A stretch of 64,000 nt of DNA from NCBI RefSeq assembly GCF_002285415.1, contig NZ_NSBU01000004.1, positions 682,001 to 746,000 of the forward strand, given 5' to 3'. Below, piece by piece: positions 45,273 through 53,960 of the stretch. This stretch comes from Actibacterium pelagium. Its GTDB lineage: Bacteria > Pseudomonadota > Alphaproteobacteria > Rhodobacterales > Rhodobacteraceae. The translations under genes were made by a program, and so were the position numbers. The notes beneath the pieces are model-generated. The model saw nothing but the letters and a program-made list of their open reading frames with translations. It had not been told where the DNA came from and did not search any database. Numbering within the stretch: the first letter of the stretch is position 1; each line of letters begins with the position of its first letter.

Positions 45273-46289
45273 CTACGAATTCAGGTTGTTCAGTTCATCC
45301 AGAAGCGATCTGGGGATTTCCACGTAACCTCTTGCTAGGTTTCGTTTACGTGCAGCGAACCTGCGTTGTGACGGTAAACGTGCGCCCTGATCCAGTATTT
45401 CCGCAAACAGCATCTCGGCCCGGGCGTCGTTCATCTTGGATGTTCCGCCGTTTAGCTGGGTGGGGTTGAATGCGATGATGATCTGGCCGTGGAGCGGCGC
45501 GCCGCCTCTCCCCTCGGCGGCCTGCATGCTTTCGATGCTGGTCAGGTCGTTGATGAGCGGACCCGCCATGAGTTCGATCATAATCGACAGCGCGGACCCC
45601 TTGTGTCCGCCGAACGTCAGCATCGCGCCTTCCATTGCGGCCGCGGGGTCGGTGGTTGGGTTGCCGTTCTTGTCAATCGCGACCCCTTCAGGAAGCGGTT
45701 TTCCGGCACGAAGGTACAGCTCGATCTCTCCGCGTGCGAAGCCGCTGGTCGCGAAGTCGAAGGAGAACGGGTTTTGTCCTTGTCGCGGCCAGCTGAATGC
45801 CAACGGATTTGTGCCAAGCGCGCCTCGTGTACCACCAGCGGGGGCAACCCATGCGTGGCTTGGAACCATCGAGATTGCCGCCAGACCCTCTGACGCCAAG
45901 GCTTCTACCTCTGGCCAAAGCGCTGAGAAATGGAAGCAGTTGTTCACCGCCATGACGGCTACCCCAAACTTCCTTGCCTTCGCGATGAGGTCTGGCATCG
46001 CTTCGTTCACGGCAAGCAGTGACATGCCGTTTTGCGCATCAGCCCGGACAATCGCGTCTTCAGAGCGGTGAACCACTGGAAGGGCCGAGCCGTCGATTTT
46101 GCCCGCGCGCATCGTTTCCACGCACATAACCAGACGGAACAGGCCGTGGGACTGGCAATCATCCAACTGGCAGGTGTAAAGCATCTCGGTGATTGCTTCA
46201 GCCTGTGGACCACCGAAACCAGCGGTGGTCAGGATGTCCATGCACAGGGGTTTTATTTCGTCTAGGCGGATTTGAACCAAGGCAACCAA
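45273..46289 (-). CDS. Malate/L-lactate dehydrogenase (Ldh2) family oxidoreductase
   Basis: 338 aa from TTG at 46287-46289, which has AAGGA 6 bp upstream. NAD(P)H-dependent family with DDCQSHGLFRL (catalytic His), VNNCFHFSALWPEVE, GALGTNPLAFSWP, FDFATSGFARGEIE and TFGGHKGSALSIMIELM. Members act on L-malate, L-lactate, ureidoglycolate or, in the DpkA group, cyclic imino acids such as pyrroline-2-carboxylate. Which substrate applies here cannot be told. This is the first backbone gene right of the island. Confidence 0.88.
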   Translation of the reverse strand: MVALVQIRLDEIKPLCMDILTTAGFGGPQAEAITEMLYTCQLDDCQSHGLFRLVMCVETMRAGKIDGSALPVVHRSEDAIVRADAQNGMSLLAVNEAMPDLIAKARKFGVAVMAVNNCFHFSALWPEVEALASEGLAAISMVPSHAWVAPAGGTRGALGTNPLAFSWPRQGQNPFSFDFATSGFARGEIELYLRAGKPLPEGVAIDKNGNPTTDPAAAMEGAMLTFGGHKGSALSIMIELMAGPLINDLTSIESMQAAEGRGGAPLHGQIIIAFNPTQLNGGTSKMNDARAEMLFAEILDQGARLPSQRRFAARKRNLARGYVEIPRSLLDELNNLNS

Positions 46290-46506
46290 GCTTTTTCCTT
46301 CAATCGGTATCTTCTAAGGGCGGAACGTCGTGCCAGCATCATTCGAACTGCGGGGGATTTCAACTGAACTGCCCTTCCGGGGCAGCCCTTCCCGACGTTT
46401 CGCTGCAGTGCAGAGCGGCTATGCAGTATTGTGCGTGGTGCTGTTCCTGCAGACCTCCTAGTTATGAAACATAATTTTCTGGACTAAAAAAAACGAAGGA
46501 AGACCC

Positions 46507-46728
46507 ATGTCTATGATGGAACAAACCGCCGGGTCGTCGTTCTCGGTAAGCAAAGCATTCGCCGCTCCGTTTCAGGCGATCGGCAACGCTTTGATGTATA
46601 TCGCAGAGAACAATGTCCGTGTGAAACAACTGCAGGCACTGTCTGCCTTGACTGACGAACAGCTGGAAGAGCGCGGACTGAAGCGCGAAGAGCTTGTTAT
46701 CCGCGTGTTTGGTGGCAGCGGCATTTGA
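46507..46728 (+). CDS. DUF1127 small protein
   Basis: 73 aa. The C-terminal YjiS-type motif (LQALSALTDEQLEERGLKREELVIRVFGG) is the DUF1127 signature, an Arg-rich or short RNA-associated domain in many alphaproteobacteria. The ATG follows GAAGGAAG at 8 bp. A terminator follows 37 bp past the stop. Roles in RNA turnover and stress responses are known for other members; this one's role is not established. Confidence 0.85.
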   Translation: MSMMEQTAGSSFSVSKAFAAPFQAIGNALMYIAENNVRVKQLQALSALTDEQLEERGLKREELVIRVFGGSGI

Positions 46729-46764
46729 TGCCGAAAACCTGACGCTTGCAGAAGCAGTTGAAAG

Positions 46765-46796
46765 AGGCCTCCGAATTTCGGGGGCCTTTTCTGTTT
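46765..46796 (+). terminator. Terminator of the DUF1127 gene
   Basis: 10-bp stem AGGCCTCCGA/TCGGGGGCCT (one G-T pair, loop of 3) followed by TTTTCTGTTT on the plus strand. Confidence 0.85.
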
Positions 46797-46831
46797 CAGA
46801 TGTCCTGTTACGATTGACCCAATCCCAAATG

Positions 46832-46860
46832 AAAACGCCGCCCAAAATGGACGGCGTTTT
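46832..46860 (-). terminator. Terminator of rpmE
   Basis: 9-bp stem AAAACGCCG/CGGCGTTTT with an 11-nt loop, ending in TTTT on both strands, so it may work both ways. It lies 22 bp past the rpmE stop. Confidence 0.85.
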
Positions 46861-46882
46861 GCAATTGTGAAAAAGGCAGGTC

Positions 46883-47104
46883 TTAGAAGCCCAGGCCTTC
46901 GTATTTCTTTTTGAACTTCGACACGCGGCCGCCAGCGTCCATCAGGCGGGTGCCGCCACCGGTCCATGCCGGGTGAGCCGAGGGGTCAATGTCCAGTGCC
47001 AGCGTTTCGCCTTCGCTGCCCCAGGTGGAGCGCATCTTGACGATGGTGCCGTCGGTCATCTTGACGTCGATGAAGTGGTAATCGGGGTGGATGTCTTTTT
47101 TCAT
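46883..47104 (-). CDS. rpmE: Ribosomal protein L31 (cysteine-free type)
   Basis: 73 aa. Starts [19 protein letters not shown]; no Cys at all, so it is the zinc-independent form usual in alphaproteobacteria. Ends KKYEGLGF. It follows rplS by 11 bp and closes the cluster. Confidence 0.96.
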   Translation of the reverse strand: MKKDIHPDYHFIDVKMTDGTIVKMRSTWGSEGETLALDIDPSAHPAWTGGGTRLMDAGGRVSKFKKKYEGLGF

Positions 47105-47115
47105 GTCCCGTCTCC

Positions 47116-47499
47116 TTACGCTTCAGCGCCAGCTTTGGGCTTGTAGTTGGTGACCTCTGCGATACGCGCGGACTTACCACGGCGCGAGCGCAGATAGTAC
47201 AGTTTGGCGCGACGTACGCGGCCACGGCGAACAACTTCGATGCTGTCGATGTTGGTCGAGTACAGCGGGAACACACGTTCTACGCCTTCGCCGAACGAAA
47301 TCTTGCGAACGGTGAACGAGCCAGCGATGCCCGAACCGTTTTTACGCGAAATGCACACACCTTCGTAGTTCTGAACACGGGTGCGGCTGCCTTCGGTCAC
47401 TTTGTAACCGACGCGGATGGTGTCACCGGCTTTGAAATCCGGGATCTTCTTGCCGAGAGCTTCAATCTGCTCGGCTTCAAGCTGTGCGATCAGGTCCAT
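47116..47499 (-). CDS. rplS: Ribosomal protein L19
   Basis: 127 aa. Family segments [47 protein letters not shown] and RGKSARI. GGAGAG precedes the ATG at 47499. Located at the 30S-50S interface. First of the rplS-rpmE pair. Confidence 0.97.
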   Translation of the reverse strand: MDLIAQLEAEQIEALGKKIPDFKAGDTIRVGYKVTEGSRTRVQNYEGVCISRKNGSGIAGSFTVRKISFGEGVERVFPLYSTNIDSIEVVRRGRVRRAKLYYLRSRRGKSARIAEVTNYKPKAGAEA

Positions 47500-47864
47500 C
47501 GCATCTCTCCTAATTTGCTCACGGTTTGCCCGCGAAGTTTGCTGCCGTCCTCAGAGCTCTTGGTCTTCACCGGGTCCGCATGATGCGCCCGCCAGAGGCT
47601 TCAGGTCGATTTCTTAAGTCCGATTTGCGGGGCGTGATCGCGGCAGAAGCATGCCACAAGCCCATAACAAAAAGGGTCCGAACGACTCATTCGAGACCGC
47701 GGACGTCGCTTGCTACTGCCAAACGGGGGGTAAATCAACCGCAGATCCCTCGTTTTTAGGGCTTTATGCGGGTTTTGCCAGGCTCGAATGGGGGGCAGGC
47801 GACTTGCAAGATGTTTTGAAGCGCCCAAGCCCCTGTTTCACTTCAAAAGCGGATCAACTGTGAC
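47500..47864. other. Gap upstream of rplS
   Basis: 365 bp without a supported gene; a 70-codon plus-strand frame has no start signal. It must hold the rplS-rpmE promoter and leader on the minus strand. No L19-leader-like hairpin with terminator was recognised. Confidence 0.45.
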
Positions 47865-48392
47865 CTACCTTTGTTTCAGATAGTCCAGCATGGTCTTCGC
47901 GTCGGATATCTGAACCGGGACACCGGGTGGATTGTCCATGAACCCGGGTTCCGAGAAGACCTTTTCGATCTGGCCATCCTCGACATACATCGCATACCGC
48001 CAGCTGCGATTGCCCATGCCCTGTGCTGTCCGTTTCACCAGCATTCCAATGCCTTCCGAGAACTCTCCGTTCCCATCGGGAAGCAAGCGGACGTTCTCAA
48101 TGCCAAGGGCTTTGCCCCATTGGAACATGACAAAGGCGTCGTTGACCGAAACGCAGATCACTTCGTCAATGCCAAGGTCGCGAAAGGCCTGATGGGTTTC
48201 TTCGTACCCCGGAAGGTGGCTTTCCGAACAGGCGGGGGTGAACGCGCCGGGCAAGCCAAAGACAACGACCTTGCGACCTGCGAAAATCTCTTCGCTGGTG
48301 ACGTCTTTCCACTCGTAAGGGTTCGGCCCCTCTAGCTGGTCGTTGCGGACCCGGGTGTGAAAAGTCACGTTTGGCACGGATTTTGCAGTCAT
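47865..48392 (-). CDS. Prx5-type peroxiredoxin
   Basis: 175 aa. PGAFTPACSESHLPGYEE holds the peroxidatic Cys of the Prx5/AHP1 group, with KVVVFGLPGAFTPACS around it. VSVNDAFVMFQWGKALG and a Trp/Arg strand (GNRSWRYAMYVEDG) complete the fold. It reduces hydrogen peroxide and organic hydroperoxides, probably with glutaredoxin or thioredoxin. It lies 59 bp downstream of trmD. Confidence 0.92.
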   Translation of the reverse strand: MTAKSVPNVTFHTRVRNDQLEGPNPYEWKDVTSEEIFAGRKVVVFGLPGAFTPACSESHLPGYEETHQAFRDLGIDEVICVSVNDAFVMFQWGKALGIENVRLLPDGNGEFSEGIGMLVKRTAQGMGNRSWRYAMYVEDGQIEKVFSEPGFMDNPPGVPVQISDAKTMLDYLKQR

Positions 48393-48451
48393 TGGCGTCT
48401 CCTTCGACCGAGAAGGTTGTCGTCCTTGCCAGCGAAGTCAATGCTGCAGGT

Positions 48452-49261
48452 TCAGTCAGCCGTGCCCTTGTAGGCGTCCCACATGTCGGGGCGGCGCTCT
48501 TTGGTCAGGTTTTCAGCCTGCTCCCGCCGCCATTCGTCGATTTTGGCGTGGTTTCCGGACAGCAGAACCTCGGGGATCGGACGCCCCTCCCATTCGGCAG
48601 GACGCGTGTATTGAGGATGTTCCAACAGACCGTTTGCGTGGCTTTCGTCCTCGGTCGATTCTTCGTTGCCCAGTACACCCGGCAGCAGGCGCACGGTGGC
48701 ATCGATCATGGCTTGGGCGGCGATCTCGCCTCCGGTCAGGACAAAGTCACCCAAAGAGACCTCTTCCACGCGGTGATAATCCAGAACGCGTTGGTCAACG
48801 CCTTCAAACCGCCCGCAAAGCATGGTGATCCCCTCGGCCTGAGACCAGCGTTTCGCTGTGGCCTGATCGAAGGGCTTTCCACGGGGCGACAGATAGACAA
48901 CGGGCCAGTCCTTGCGTGAGGCTGGTGTGCCCATGGCAGCCTGCCGCAGGGCGCGGTGCACCACATCGGCGCGCAACACCATGCCCGCGCCCCCGCCAGC
49001 GGGCGTGTCATCCACGTTCCGATGTTTGCCTATCCCAAAGGGCCGCAAGTCGATGGTTTCCAGCGCCCACTTTCCCTGATCCAGCGCACGGCCGGTCAGC
49101 GATTGTTCCAGCACGCCGGGGAAGGCCTGTGGGAACAGGGTAACGATCTTCGCGGTCCAAGAGCCTTTGACACGGGGGCGTTCGCCCATCAGGTCCCGGG
49201 GCTGAAGCGAGGCACTGATCGACAGGCGACCGTGAGATTTGGGTGTCTTTTCACTGGGCAT
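48452..49261 (-). CDS. trmD: tRNA (guanine37-N1)-methyltransferase
   Basis: 269 aa from the ATG at 49259-49261 (MPSEKTPKSHG); a longer frame lacks homology. It methylates G37 with S-adenosylmethionine, which prevents +1 frameshifts. SPOUT knot motifs: GGGAGMVLRADVV, VYLSPRGKPFDQ, LLCGRFEGVDQRV-type (MLCGRFEGVDQRVLDY) and LGDFVLTGGE. The ~20-residue N-terminal extension before AKIVTLFPQAFP is longer than usual. Order rimM-trmD-rplS is the conserved ribosome maturation cluster. Confidence 0.96.
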   Translation of the reverse strand: MPSEKTPKSHGRLSISASLQPRDLMGERPRVKGSWTAKIVTLFPQAFPGVLEQSLTGRALDQGKWALETIDLRPFGIGKHRNVDDTPAGGGAGMVLRADVVHRALRQAAMGTPASRKDWPVVYLSPRGKPFDQATAKRWSQAEGITMLCGRFEGVDQRVLDYHRVEEVSLGDFVLTGGEIAAQAMIDATVRLLPGVLGNEESTEDESHANGLLEHPQYTRPAEWEGRPIPEVLLSGNHAKIDEWRREQAENLTKERRPDMWDAYKGTAD

Positions 49262-49519
49262 ATGCGCGGTCCGTTGGGTCAAGGCCCTGCTTTTAGCGGC
49301 CAGCGCGGGGTTCTTCAACGGTCAGGGCTGTGCCAAAAGGGTTTGCCAAGCGGCTGCTGCCCCGACGCCCGATTGCGACCGGCGTTTCCCAACATCACTA
49401 TGGCCCGTGTCGGTTTGCAGGTAGGTGAGCACAAAGCGCTTTCAAACACCAAGACCCTATCACACAGGTTTTTGAGCACTGGAATATCCGGTGCATTCTC
49501 CGCAAAAGCCGTAGGTTCT
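49262..49519. other. rimM-trmD intergenic region
   Basis: 258 bp without a supported gene. An N-terminal extension of the trmD frame enters it but has no similarity. Nothing else was recognised. Confidence 0.4.
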
Positions 49520-50023
49520 TTAGAAAACGCCTTCAGGCGGGTCGGCAATGATACGACCAGCTTTCAAATCGACAGTGGGCACGGCTTCGCGGGTAAAGGG
49601 CAGCAACGCGGTGGTCTTGCGGCCCGGTGCGAAGATTTCGAGGATATCCGTCGCGCCGTGGTTCTGGACCGAGCGCACTTTGCCCAAGACTTCGCCCCCG
49701 GTGTCCAGCACTTCCAAGCCGATCAGATCGGCGTGGTAGAACTCGTCATCGGGAAGATCGGGCAGAGCCTCGCGAGGCAAGAACAGTTGCATGCCTTTCA
49801 GCTCGTCGGCCTGTTCCTTGGTATTGACGCCCGACAGGCGGGCGGCAAAAGCGTTCTTTATAGGGCGGAGGATCTTGACGTTGAACTCGCGGCTGCCGTC
49901 TTCATTGGTCAACGGGCCATAGTCGCCCATTGCAGCGGGATCGGCGCTGAAGCTTTTCACCCGCACTTCTCCGCGCACTCCGAAGGCGCCCATGATGGCA
50001 CCCATGCAGACCTTGTCGCTCAT
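49520..50023 (-). CDS. rimM: 16S rRNA processing protein RimM
   Basis: 167 aa from the ATG at 50021-50023 ([12 protein letters not shown]), with GGAG 8 bp upstream. N-terminal RimM beta-barrel ([20 protein letters not shown]), [13 protein letters not shown], and C-terminal PRC domain ([32 protein letters not shown]). It aids 30S assembly by binding S19. Confidence 0.95.
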   Translation of the reverse strand: MSDKVCMGAIMGAFGVRGEVRVKSFSADPAAMGDYGPLTNEDGSREFNVKILRPIKNAFAARLSGVNTKEQADELKGMQLFLPREALPDLPDDEFYHADLIGLEVLDTGGEVLGKVRSVQNHGATDILEIFAPGRKTTALLPFTREAVPTVDLKAGRIIADPPEGVF

Positions 50024-50028
50024 ACCGT

Positions 50029-50166
50029 TCACTCCGAGCAGAATCCGGCGCGCATCCATTGCCCGCCGGATTGTTCGCACAATTCGCCTTGATGGTTCCG
50101 CTCATACAGCGCACCTGCCAAGAACGAGACCATCAAAAGGATCACAAGACGGATCAGGCGAAACAT
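50029..50166 (-). CDS. 45-aa membrane protein between rpsP and rimM
   Basis: The ATG at 50164-50166 has AAGG about 8 bp upstream. The protein is [20 protein letters not shown] (one TM helix or signal anchor) then [23 protein letters not shown]-terminal with two Cys. The stop lies 5 bp before the rimM start, so it belongs to the rpsP-rimM-trmD operon. The C..GG.W....C tail looks like a small conserved periplasmic motif. Function unknown. Confidence 0.75.
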   Translation of the reverse strand: MFRLIRLVILLMVSFLAGALYERNHQGELCEQSGGQWMRAGFCSE

Positions 50167-50186
50167 GCAAGCGGCCTTTCAAAGCC

Positions 50187-50211
50187 CCCGGCAAACCTAA
50201 GGCCTGCCGGG
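50187..50211 (-). terminator. Hairpin between rpsP and the 45-aa gene
   Basis: 7-bp stem CCCGGCA/TGCCGGG with an 11-nt loop just after rpsP. The following minus-strand tract (GGCTTTGAAAGG) is T-poor, so it is more likely an mRNA processing/stabilising hairpin or weak terminator. Confidence 0.4.
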
Positions 50212-50220
50212 ATCAGAGGC

Positions 50221-50610
50221 TTATTCCTCTGCTGCGGCCTCTTCTGCCGGTGCTTCAGCGGCTTCGGCAGCTTCTGCTGCTTTAGCGGCTTTCTCTTCTG
50301 CACGCTCAACAGCTTTGGCACCCGGCTTACCTTTTTTCAGGTTTGCACGCTCTTTCTTGTCCAGAACGCCAGCGGCTTCCAGGAAGCGCGAAACGCGGTC
50401 GGTCGGTTGTGCGCCTTCACCCAGCCAGTACTGAACACGTTCCATGTCCAGCTTTATGCGCTCTTCGCTGTCTTTCGGCAGCAGCGGGTTGTAGGTGCCC
50501 AGACGCTCGATGTAGCGACCGTCGCGCGGCATGCGGCTGTCAGCTGCAACAACGCGGTAGAAGGGGCGTTTTTTCGAGCCGCCACGGGCCAGACGAATTT
50601 TGATAGCCAT
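50221..50610 (-). CDS. rpsP: Ribosomal protein S16
   Basis: 129 aa. The conserved body [20 protein letters not shown] ... [12 protein letters not shown] ends near residue 85. A ~45-residue Ala/Glu/Lys-rich tail ([15 protein letters not shown]) follows, the usual alphaproteobacterial extension. It heads the rpsP-rimM-trmD run. Confidence 0.97.
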   Translation of the reverse strand: MAIKIRLARGGSKKRPFYRVVAADSRMPRDGRYIERLGTYNPLLPKDSEERIKLDMERVQYWLGEGAQPTDRVSRFLEAAGVLDKKERANLKKGKPGAKAVERAEEKAAKAAEAAEAAEAPAEEAAAEE

Positions 50611-50651
50611 TTGAGTTTCTCCTTGAATTGGCGATCAGCGGCGAGGGCCGC

Positions 50652-50948
50652 TTATTTCTGATGTTTCTTGTGGTGTTGGATGACTTCCTGAATGACGAAA
50701 TTCAGGAACTTCTTAGCGAATTCGGGGTCCAGATCGGCGCGGGTGGCCAAGTCTTCCAGACGGGCAATTTGTTTGGCCTCACGGTCAGGGTCCGAGGGCG
50801 GCAGGGCATGTTCGGCCTTCAGTACGCCCACTGCCTTGGTGTGCTTGAACCGTTCGGCCAGCGTATAGACAAGGATCGCGTCCAAGCGGTCGATGCTTTC
50901 GCGATGTTCTTTCAAAAGCGCTGCGGCGCGTGTCACGTCATCAGTCAA
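50652..50948 (-). CDS. Chorismate mutase (AroQ type)
   Basis: 98 aa. Three-helix AroQ-class mutase: EHRESIDRLDAILVYTLAERF with R..ID.lD..l..ll..R, then VGVLKAEHALPPSDPDREAKQIARL and KKFLNFVIQEVIQHHKKHQ. It converts chorismate to prephenate for Phe/Tyr synthesis. The likely start is TTG at 50946-50948, 8 bp after AAAGG and overlapping the GNAT stop; the only ATG here is out of frame. It lies directly upstream of rpsP, an arrangement conserved in related bacteria. Confidence 0.88.
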   Translation of the reverse strand: MTDDVTRAAALLKEHRESIDRLDAILVYTLAERFKHTKAVGVLKAEHALPPSDPDREAKQIARLEDLATRADLDPEFAKKFLNFVIQEVIQHHKKHQK

Positions 50949-51549
50949 GGGCCCAGCCTTTCGGTTTGAACAGGGGATCGCAGTAATGGCTGATCTCAAG
51001 CGCGATGCCATCAGCGATCTGGCTAGACCGCATCTGCTCGGGCGAGGGGTGGCGATAGACTGCGTCGTTGCCGTCGATGGTGGGCGCGTCGTGGTCTTTC
51101 GTGGCACCAAGGCGTTCGGCCAAGCGGATCGAGTCCAAATTCTTGGGGTCGATATAGCTGACGGCGCCTTCCCAGCCTGCTTTGTCATAGAAATACTTGC
51201 GCGCGGCGTGGGTGGCCTCTAGCGCATAGCCTTTGCCGCTCTTTTCGGGCCAGATGATCCAAGCAATTTCACGCTCGGGCCAGCCTGCGGGCTGCCAGCC
51301 GCCGGCCATGCCATAGGTTTCGTCGGTGTCCATGTCGTGGATCATCCACATGCCGAACCCGCGGATTTCCCAGTGGCCGATCTCGGCGGCGTACAGCATC
51401 CAAGCTTCGTATCTATTCAGCGGCCCGCCCATAAAGCGAGAGCGGTACGAGCTGAACGTCGCTCTGAAGTCCGGATAGTCTTCAGGTTCCGGCCCGCGCA
51501 GGACCAGACGTTCGGTTTCCAGAGTAGGGATTTTGACCGAGTGGCTCAT
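50941..51549 (-). CDS. GNAT N-acetyltransferase, RimJ/RimL-like (1)
   Basis: 202 aa. LETERLVLRGPEPEDYPDF opening and EIAWIIWPEKSGKGYALEATHAA (acetyl-CoA-binding V/A motif) and YIDPKNLDSIRLAERLGA. These are Rim-type acetyltransferases of protein N-termini or small amines. It overlaps the second GNAT gene by 4 bp and chorismate mutase by 8 bp. Confidence 0.88.
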   Translation of the reverse strand: MSHSVKIPTLETERLVLRGPEPEDYPDFRATFSSYRSRFMGGPLNRYEAWMLYAAEIGHWEIRGFGMWMIHDMDTDETYGMAGGWQPAGWPEREIAWIIWPEKSGKGYALEATHAARKYFYDKAGWEGAVSYIDPKNLDSIRLAERLGATKDHDAPTIDGNDAVYRHPSPEQMRSSQIADGIALEISHYCDPLFKPKGWALD

Positions 51550-52109
51550 GCGTAGGCCTCCGGGCTGCCATCTGTGTCCTGCGGATAGGTGTACACCATT
51601 GCCCCATCGAGGGTGCCGCTTTGGATCCCGCCCAGTTTGGCAACCAGCATCTGGCTGGCGGTATTCTGGGGCGAGACATAGCTGACGATCTGATCGGGGC
51701 CGATGCTGCGCAGATGGATCAGCGCGGCCTCGGCGGCTTCAAAGGCAAAGCCTTGTCGCTGATGCTCGGGCGCGATGAAGAAACCAAGCTCGATCGCTTC
51801 ATCGCCGATTTCGACACCAGCAAAGACAAAGCCGATCGGCGCGCCATCCAGGGTCACGGTGAACATGCCGTCCCCGCGCAGGACCCACCCGGCGGTATAG
51901 TTGCTGAACTGAGCCCAGATTGCGGCCTCGTCCGGCGCCTTGCCCATGAACTTGCTCGACGGCGAGGAAAACAGCCGCGAGAACAGGTCATAATCCTCTA
52001 GAACCGGGGCGCGCAGGATCAGCCGTTCTGTCTTCAGAACAGGCAGCGCAGCGCGTGCGGCTTCGGCAATAGATGCGCCGGGGCAGAGGAGGGTGACGGG
52101 CGAAATCAT
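51546..52109 (-). CDS. GNAT N-acetyltransferase, RimJ/RimL-like (2)
   Basis: 187 aa. LKTERLILRAPVLEDYDLF, IELGFFIAPEHQRQGFAFEAAEAAL and YVSPQNTASQMLVAKLGG. Homologous to its downstream neighbour, with which it overlaps by 4 bp; the pair reads as an old duplication. It starts 6 bp after ffh. Confidence 0.88.
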   Translation of the reverse strand: MISPVTLLCPGASIAEAARAALPVLKTERLILRAPVLEDYDLFSRLFSSPSSKFMGKAPDEAAIWAQFSNYTAGWVLRGDGMFTVTLDGAPIGFVFAGVEIGDEAIELGFFIAPEHQRQGFAFEAAEAALIHLRSIGPDQIVSYVSPQNTASQMLVAKLGGIQSGTLDGAMVYTYPQDTDGSPEAYA

Positions 52110-52115
52110 ATCAGC

Positions 52116-53633
52116 TTATTTCTTCTTCCCGAAACCGGACAGGCCGGGGGGCAGGCCGCCACCGCCAAGACCGGGCAGGCCACCCGGAAGGCCACCGCCC
52201 AATTGTTTGGCCGCTGCTTCCAGTGCTTTGGGGTCCATCTGGTTGGGGTCCATGCCAGCTGGCATCTCGGGCATGCCGCCTTTGCCGAACATGCCTTTCA
52301 TGGCCTGTTTCAGCATGCCGCCTTTGCCCATCTTACCCATCTTCTTCATCATGTCGGCCATCTGGCGCTGCATCTTCAGAAGTTTGTTCAGTTCAGAAAC
52401 TTCCAGACCCGCGCCCTTGGCGATCCGCTTCTTGCGGCTGGCTTGCAGCAGCTGCGGGTTGGCGCGTTCTTTCTTGGTCATGGACTGGATCAGGGCGATC
52501 TGGCGTTTCAGCATCTTGTCGTCGATGCCCGCGCCTTCCATCTGCTTCGACATTTTCTTCATGCCGGGCATCATGCCCATCATGCCTTCCATGCCGCCCA
52601 TCTTGAGCATCTGTTCCAGCTGCATCTTAAGGTCGTTCATGTTGAAGCGACCCTTCTGGAAGCGCTTCATCATGCGCTCGGCTTGTTCGGCCTCAATGGT
52701 TTCCTGGGCTTTTTCGACCAGCGAAACGATATCGCCCATGCCAAGGATGCGGCCCGCGATCCGTTCCGGGTGGAACTCTTCGATCGCGTCCATCTTCTCG
52801 CCCAGACCGACGAATTTGATCGGCTTGCCGGTCACCGCGCGCATCGACAGCGCTGCACCACCACGGCCGTCACCGTCCATACGGGTCAGGATGACGCCCG
52901 AGATGCCGATACGCTCGTCAAAGTTCTCGGCCGTGTGGACCGCGTCCTGACCGGTCAGACCGTCAACCACCAGCAGCGTCTCACGCGGGTTGGTGATGTT
53001 GCGGATTTCCTCGACCTCGGTCATCAGCGCGTCATCGATCGACAAGCGGCCTGCGGTGTCCAGCATATAGACGTCGTAGCCGCCCATGGTCGCCTGCTGC
53101 TTGGCACGCTTGGCGATGTCGGCCGGGGATTGGCCGGGCACGATCGGCAGGGTGTCGACGCCGATCTGGTCGCCCAGAACCTTCAGCTGGTCCATCGCCG
53201 CCGGGCGATAGACGTCAAGCGAGGCCATCAGGACGCGTTTGCCGTTTTTTTCTTGCAGGCGCTTGGCCAGTTTCGCGGTGGTGGTGGTTTTACCGCCCCC
53301 CTGCAGACCGACCATCAGGATCGGGGCTGGTGGGTTATCGACCTTCAGCGCACCGATGTCGCCTTCGTCGCCAGCAAGGAAGTGCACCAGTTCGTCATGG
53401 ACGATCTTGATGACCTGCTGGCCCGGGGTGACCGATTTGGTCACGGTCTGGCCGGTGGCCTTTTCCTGAACCGCTTTGACGAAGTCGCGGGCGACGGGCA
53501 GCGAGACGTCGGCCTCTAGCAGCGCAACGCGCACCTCGCGCAGGGCGGTTTTGACGTCATCTTCGGACAGGGCGCCCTGTTTGGTCAGCCGGTCAAAGAC
53601 ACCAGACAGGCGTTCGGATAGATTTTCAAACAT
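52116..53633 (-). CDS. ffh: Signal recognition particle protein Ffh
   Basis: 505 aa. N domain, then G domain with GLQGGGKTTTTAKLA, DTAGRLSIDD, TRMDGDGRGGAALS. The C-terminal M domain is Met-rich (KMGGMEGMMGMMPGMKKM) with a Gly/Pro-rich tail. AGGAGG precedes the ATG. It binds signal peptides of nascent membrane proteins with 4.5S RNA; the RNA gene was not found in the window. Confidence 0.98.
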   Translation of the reverse strand: MFENLSERLSGVFDRLTKQGALSEDDVKTALREVRVALLEADVSLPVARDFVKAVQEKATGQTVTKSVTPGQQVIKIVHDELVHFLAGDEGDIGALKVDNPPAPILMVGLQGGGKTTTTAKLAKRLQEKNGKRVLMASLDVYRPAAMDQLKVLGDQIGVDTLPIVPGQSPADIAKRAKQQATMGGYDVYMLDTAGRLSIDDALMTEVEEIRNITNPRETLLVVDGLTGQDAVHTAENFDERIGISGVILTRMDGDGRGGAALSMRAVTGKPIKFVGLGEKMDAIEEFHPERIAGRILGMGDIVSLVEKAQETIEAEQAERMMKRFQKGRFNMNDLKMQLEQMLKMGGMEGMMGMMPGMKKMSKQMEGAGIDDKMLKRQIALIQSMTKKERANPQLLQASRKKRIAKGAGLEVSELNKLLKMQRQMADMMKKMGKMGKGGMLKQAMKGMFGKGGMPEMPAGMDPNQMDPKALEAAAKQLGGGLPGGLPGLGGGGLPPGLSGFGKKK

Positions 53634-53960
53634 GCCTCTGGCCCTCCTAAGACCGTTACACTCATGCCCGCCCTATGTGGGAACGGACCCGCAAAACGCC
53701 AATGTCCCCCGTGGGCGAAACCTCGCTGACGGGGGGCGATCCTGCATGTGCAGGACCGGAAAAGTGACGACTCTTCCGGATTTGGTAAGGGGCGATAGAC
53801 CTCTGGGGCCTTAGAGTCAAGGCTTTGTCGAATTGCGCGCGTGCCGCGCAGGCCTATGCATCGGCCCCCTCCCTGACCCTCCCCCGGTCCGGGGGAGGGG
53901 ACATTGTGGCGCGGGTATTCTGACCTTTTCACGCGGGCGGTTTGGGATAGGTTGAGGCTT
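53634..53960. other. ffh/ABC divergent intergenic region with a REP-like palindrome
   Basis: 327 bp without a supported gene. It contains hairpins TCCTGCA/TGCAGGA at 53740-53755 and CCGGAA/TTCCGG near 53756-53780 and, at 53877-53899, a 23-bp near-perfect palindrome CCCTCCCCCGG T CCGGGGGAGGG. Promoters of ffh and the ABC gene lie here. The G/C palindrome resembles dispersed REP-type elements. Confidence 0.45.
53877..53899. repeat. GC-rich 23-bp palindrome (REP-like)
   Basis: An 11-bp perfect inverted repeat around a single T. It is too GC-rich and lacks a T-tract for a terminator. Such elements are often repeated in intergenic regions; only one copy was noticed here. Confidence 0.55.

Noticed and set aside
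47500-47864. An L19-type leader regulatory RNA
   Set aside because: No conserved leader hairpin or terminator was recognised upstream of rplS.
48956-50092. A 378-codon plus-strand frame
   Set aside because: Antisense to trmD and rimM; no independent evidence.
52203-53519. A 438-codon plus-strand frame
   Set aside because: Antisense to ffh; a His/Leu/Phe-rich shadow with no recognisable family.
53634-53960. A 4.5S (SRP) RNA gene next to ffh
   Set aside because: Hairpins exist, but the conserved SRP RNA tetraloop and bulge sequences were not found.
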